Shown here: in pieces, positions 5,571-6,089 of the stretch
Numbering within the stretch: position 1 is the first letter of the stretch
Layout: each line of letters begins with the position of its first letter
DNA from: an uncultured Eubacteriales bacterium
Lineage (GTDB): Bacteria; Bacillota; Clostridia; Oscillospirales; Acutalibacteraceae
Direction of reading: 5' to 3'
DNA: 6,089 bases
Assembly (NCBI GenBank): GCA_934667845.1
Contig: CAKUMQ010000098.1
Span: forward strand, 1 to 6,089
Position numbers and translations under genes: made by a program
Notes under the pieces: model-generated
The model's database searches: none
What the model saw: the letters and a program-made list of their open reading frames with translations, nothing else
Told to the model about the DNA's origin: nothing

Positions 5571-5601
5571 ATGACTAATTGCGGCATACAAGGGGTAAAC
5601 T
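5571..5601 (+). promoter_or_regulatory. Weak candidate sigma-A promoter for the yaaL-family gene
   Basis: ATGACT (5571-5576) and TAAACT (5596-5601) each match four of six consensus bases, but the spacer is 19 nt, longer than ideal. CATACA at 5585-5590 could instead suggest a sporulation-sigma -10 box, but no convincing -35 partner is seen. No better promoter is visible in 5500-5620. Confidence 0.3.
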
Positions 5602-5634
5602 GGAAATAGAGTTGAACAAAGGAGGAGAAGAATC

Positions 5635-5922
5635 ATGAAATGGAAACGTATGCTGTTTCAGGATCCGCCGCTGCCGGAGCTGCTGGAGGATATTCGCGAG
5701 GTGCAGCGCCAGCTGGCGCTGTCCGATGCCCGGTTTGATATGCAAAGCGACCGTGACCTGATCGACGCCTGTATCTATGAGCAGGAGGCGTTGCGGGCAC
5801 GTTACCGGTATTTGCTTGGACAGGTACGGGCGCAGGGACTGCGCGCGCCGGTGCCGTACGAGGAACCGGCACAGCCCAAGGCGCAGGCGGCGATGCGCCG
5901 TTTGGCTGGAGAACAGGTGTGA
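5635..5922 (+). CDS. yaaL: YaaL/DUF2508 family small protein
   Basis: This 95-residue, charged, probably alpha-helical cytoplasmic protein has no signal peptide or membrane segment. The core runs from LLEDIREVQRQLALSDARFD (16-35) to DLIDACIYEQEALRARYRYL (41-60). It resembles the Clostridia DUF2508 pattern of an amphipathic helix with a 'DpDLIDxAIYxxEAxxxRYxyLL' core. B. subtilis YaaL belongs to the same family and its function is unknown. The tail (70-84) is Pro/Ala-rich. The ATG at 5635 follows a strong AAAGGAGGAG (5618-5627). In B. subtilis yaaL lies between recR and bofA just before the rrnA operon. Here neither recR nor bofA is adjacent, but a strong rrn-like promoter follows. The family call rests on pattern recognition and the neighbourhood fits it. 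Confidence 0.75.
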   Translation: MKWKRMLFQDPPLPELLEDIREVQRQLALSDARFDMQSDRDLIDACIYEQEALRARYRYLLGQVRAQGLRAPVPYEEPAQPKAQAAMRRLAGEQV

Positions 5923-5950
5923 CGCGTGAGGGGACGGAGTTCCCCCCCGG

Positions 5951-5966
5951 CATATAATCATATAAT
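5951..5966 (+). repeat. Tandem 8-bp direct repeat containing two TATAAT boxes
   Basis: CATATAATCATATAAT is an exact tandem duplication and each copy has a perfect -10 hexamer. The bases 17 nt upstream of either copy (GGGGAC and AGTTCC) are poor -35 boxes. It may be a weak upstream promoter of the following operon or simply an AT-rich melting patch. Confidence 0.4.
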
Positions 5967-5987
5967 AAGGATAAGAAAGGGAGGGGG

Positions 5988-6017
5988 AAAACAAAAAATC
6001 GAAAAAAACTGGAAAAA
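5988..6017 (+). promoter_or_regulatory. UP-element-like A-tracts upstream of the terminal promoter
   Basis: A-runs at 5988-5991, 5993-5998, 6002-6008 and 6013-6017 sit directly upstream of the -35 box, the last three with centres about 10 bp apart. This arrangement is typical of strong stable-RNA promoters. Confidence 0.6.
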
Positions 6018-6021
6018 GGTG

Positions 6022-6050
6022 TTGACAAGGGGGAGGAAGTGTGGTATACT
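6022..6050 (+). promoter_or_regulatory. Strong sigma-A promoter, probably of an rRNA operon
   Basis: There is a perfect TTGACA (6022-6027), a 17-nt spacer and TATACT (6045-6050), with an extended -10 TGG before it. This is the best promoter in the window. Initiation is expected near 6056-6057. No reading frame begins before the window ends, and the following bases resemble a stable-RNA leader. Confidence 0.9.
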
Positions 6051-6056
6051 AGCGAA

Positions 6057-6089
6057 GCTGTCCCGGAAAACGGACAGCGGGACCTTGAA
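6057..6089 (+). other. Start of a transcript leader, probably pre-16S rRNA, cut by the window edge
   Basis: GCTGTCC (6057-6063) pairs perfectly with GGACAGC (6072-6078) to make a 7-bp hairpin at the very 5' end of the predicted transcript. GACCTTGAA follows at 6081-6089. Firmicute rRNA leaders and spacers commonly carry a '(C)CTTTGAAAACT'-like sequence at this place. The 16S gene itself is not in the window, so the call is inference. Confidence 0.5.

Noticed and set aside
5279..5587. N-terminal extension of pyrR by about 103 residues
   Set aside because: It would translate the PyrR-binding loop and the terminator, and the part beyond 5426 lies upstream of the predicted transcription start. 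GGAGG and the family N-terminus fit the start at 5278.
5930..5945. GGGGA/TCCCC hairpin after yaaL as an intrinsic terminator
   Set aside because: The stem is only 5 bp and is followed by CCC and mixed AT sequence rather than a U-tract; no convincing yaaL terminator is visible.
5575..6028. Minus-strand open frames opposite yaaL and the terminal promoter region
   Set aside because: There are no ribosome binding sites or domains, and they are antisense to a gene with a strong AAAGGAGGAG site and family resemblance.
1..6089. Previously undescribed multigene system, mobile element, CRISPR array or tRNA gene
   Set aside because: All genes fall into known housekeeping families or, for YaaL, a known uncharacterised family. 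I saw no spaced repeats, transposase motifs, attachment sites or cloverleaf folds.

Overview
The window looks like a GC-rich low-GC-phylum relative, most likely a Clostridia member of the Oscillospiraceae/Ruminococcaceae type. The evidence is strong AGGAGG-like ribosome binding sites, a PyrR-type pyrimidine attenuator, a YwlE-type arginine phosphatase, a YaaL-family gene and sigma-A promoters, all in GC-rich codon usage. This assignment is inference from gene content, since no taxonomic search was possible. Almost everything here is housekeeping. I found no mobile element, CRISPR array, phage gene, toxin-antitoxin pair or defence module, and no new multigene system. The most information-rich part is a non-coding RNA switch.

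Positions 1-3189 (+ strand) hold a compact run of genes. It begins with the C-terminal part of a probable ABC-transporter substrate-binding protein. A low-molecular-weight phosphatase of the YwlE (protein-arginine phosphatase) type follows. Next come a Cof-type HAD phosphatase, RimI (N-acetylation of ribosomal protein bS18) and TsaD (the t6A37 tRNA modification enzyme). The last four genes are tightly packed: a 14-nt overlap, a 4-nt ATGA overlap and a 5-nt gap. They very likely share an mRNA.

Positions 3190-3275 separate converging units and contain a perfect 16-bp hairpin whose U-tract lies only on the minus-strand side. Positions 3276-5461 (- strand) form a pyrimidine-salvage unit: promoter, PyrR-responsive leader, pyrR, then a uracil permease of the UraA/PyrP (NCS2) family. 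The leader contains a PyrR-binding stem-loop with the family hexaloop, an alternative antiterminator and an intrinsic terminator directly before the pyrR ribosome binding site. The expected logic is that UMP-bound PyrR stabilises the binding loop, the terminator then forms, and synthesis of PyrR and the permease falls when pyrimidines are plentiful.

Positions 5462-5634 form the divergent intergenic region, with phased A-tracts behind the pyrR promoter. A small YaaL/DUF2508 gene follows at 5635-5922. The window ends with a near-consensus sigma-A promoter (TTGACA-17-TATACT) preceded by A-tracts, then a short hairpin and GACCTTGAA at the very edge. This looks like the start of an rRNA operon leader. 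The yaaL-then-rrn order resembles Bacillus subtilis, where recR-yaaL-bofA precede rrnA.
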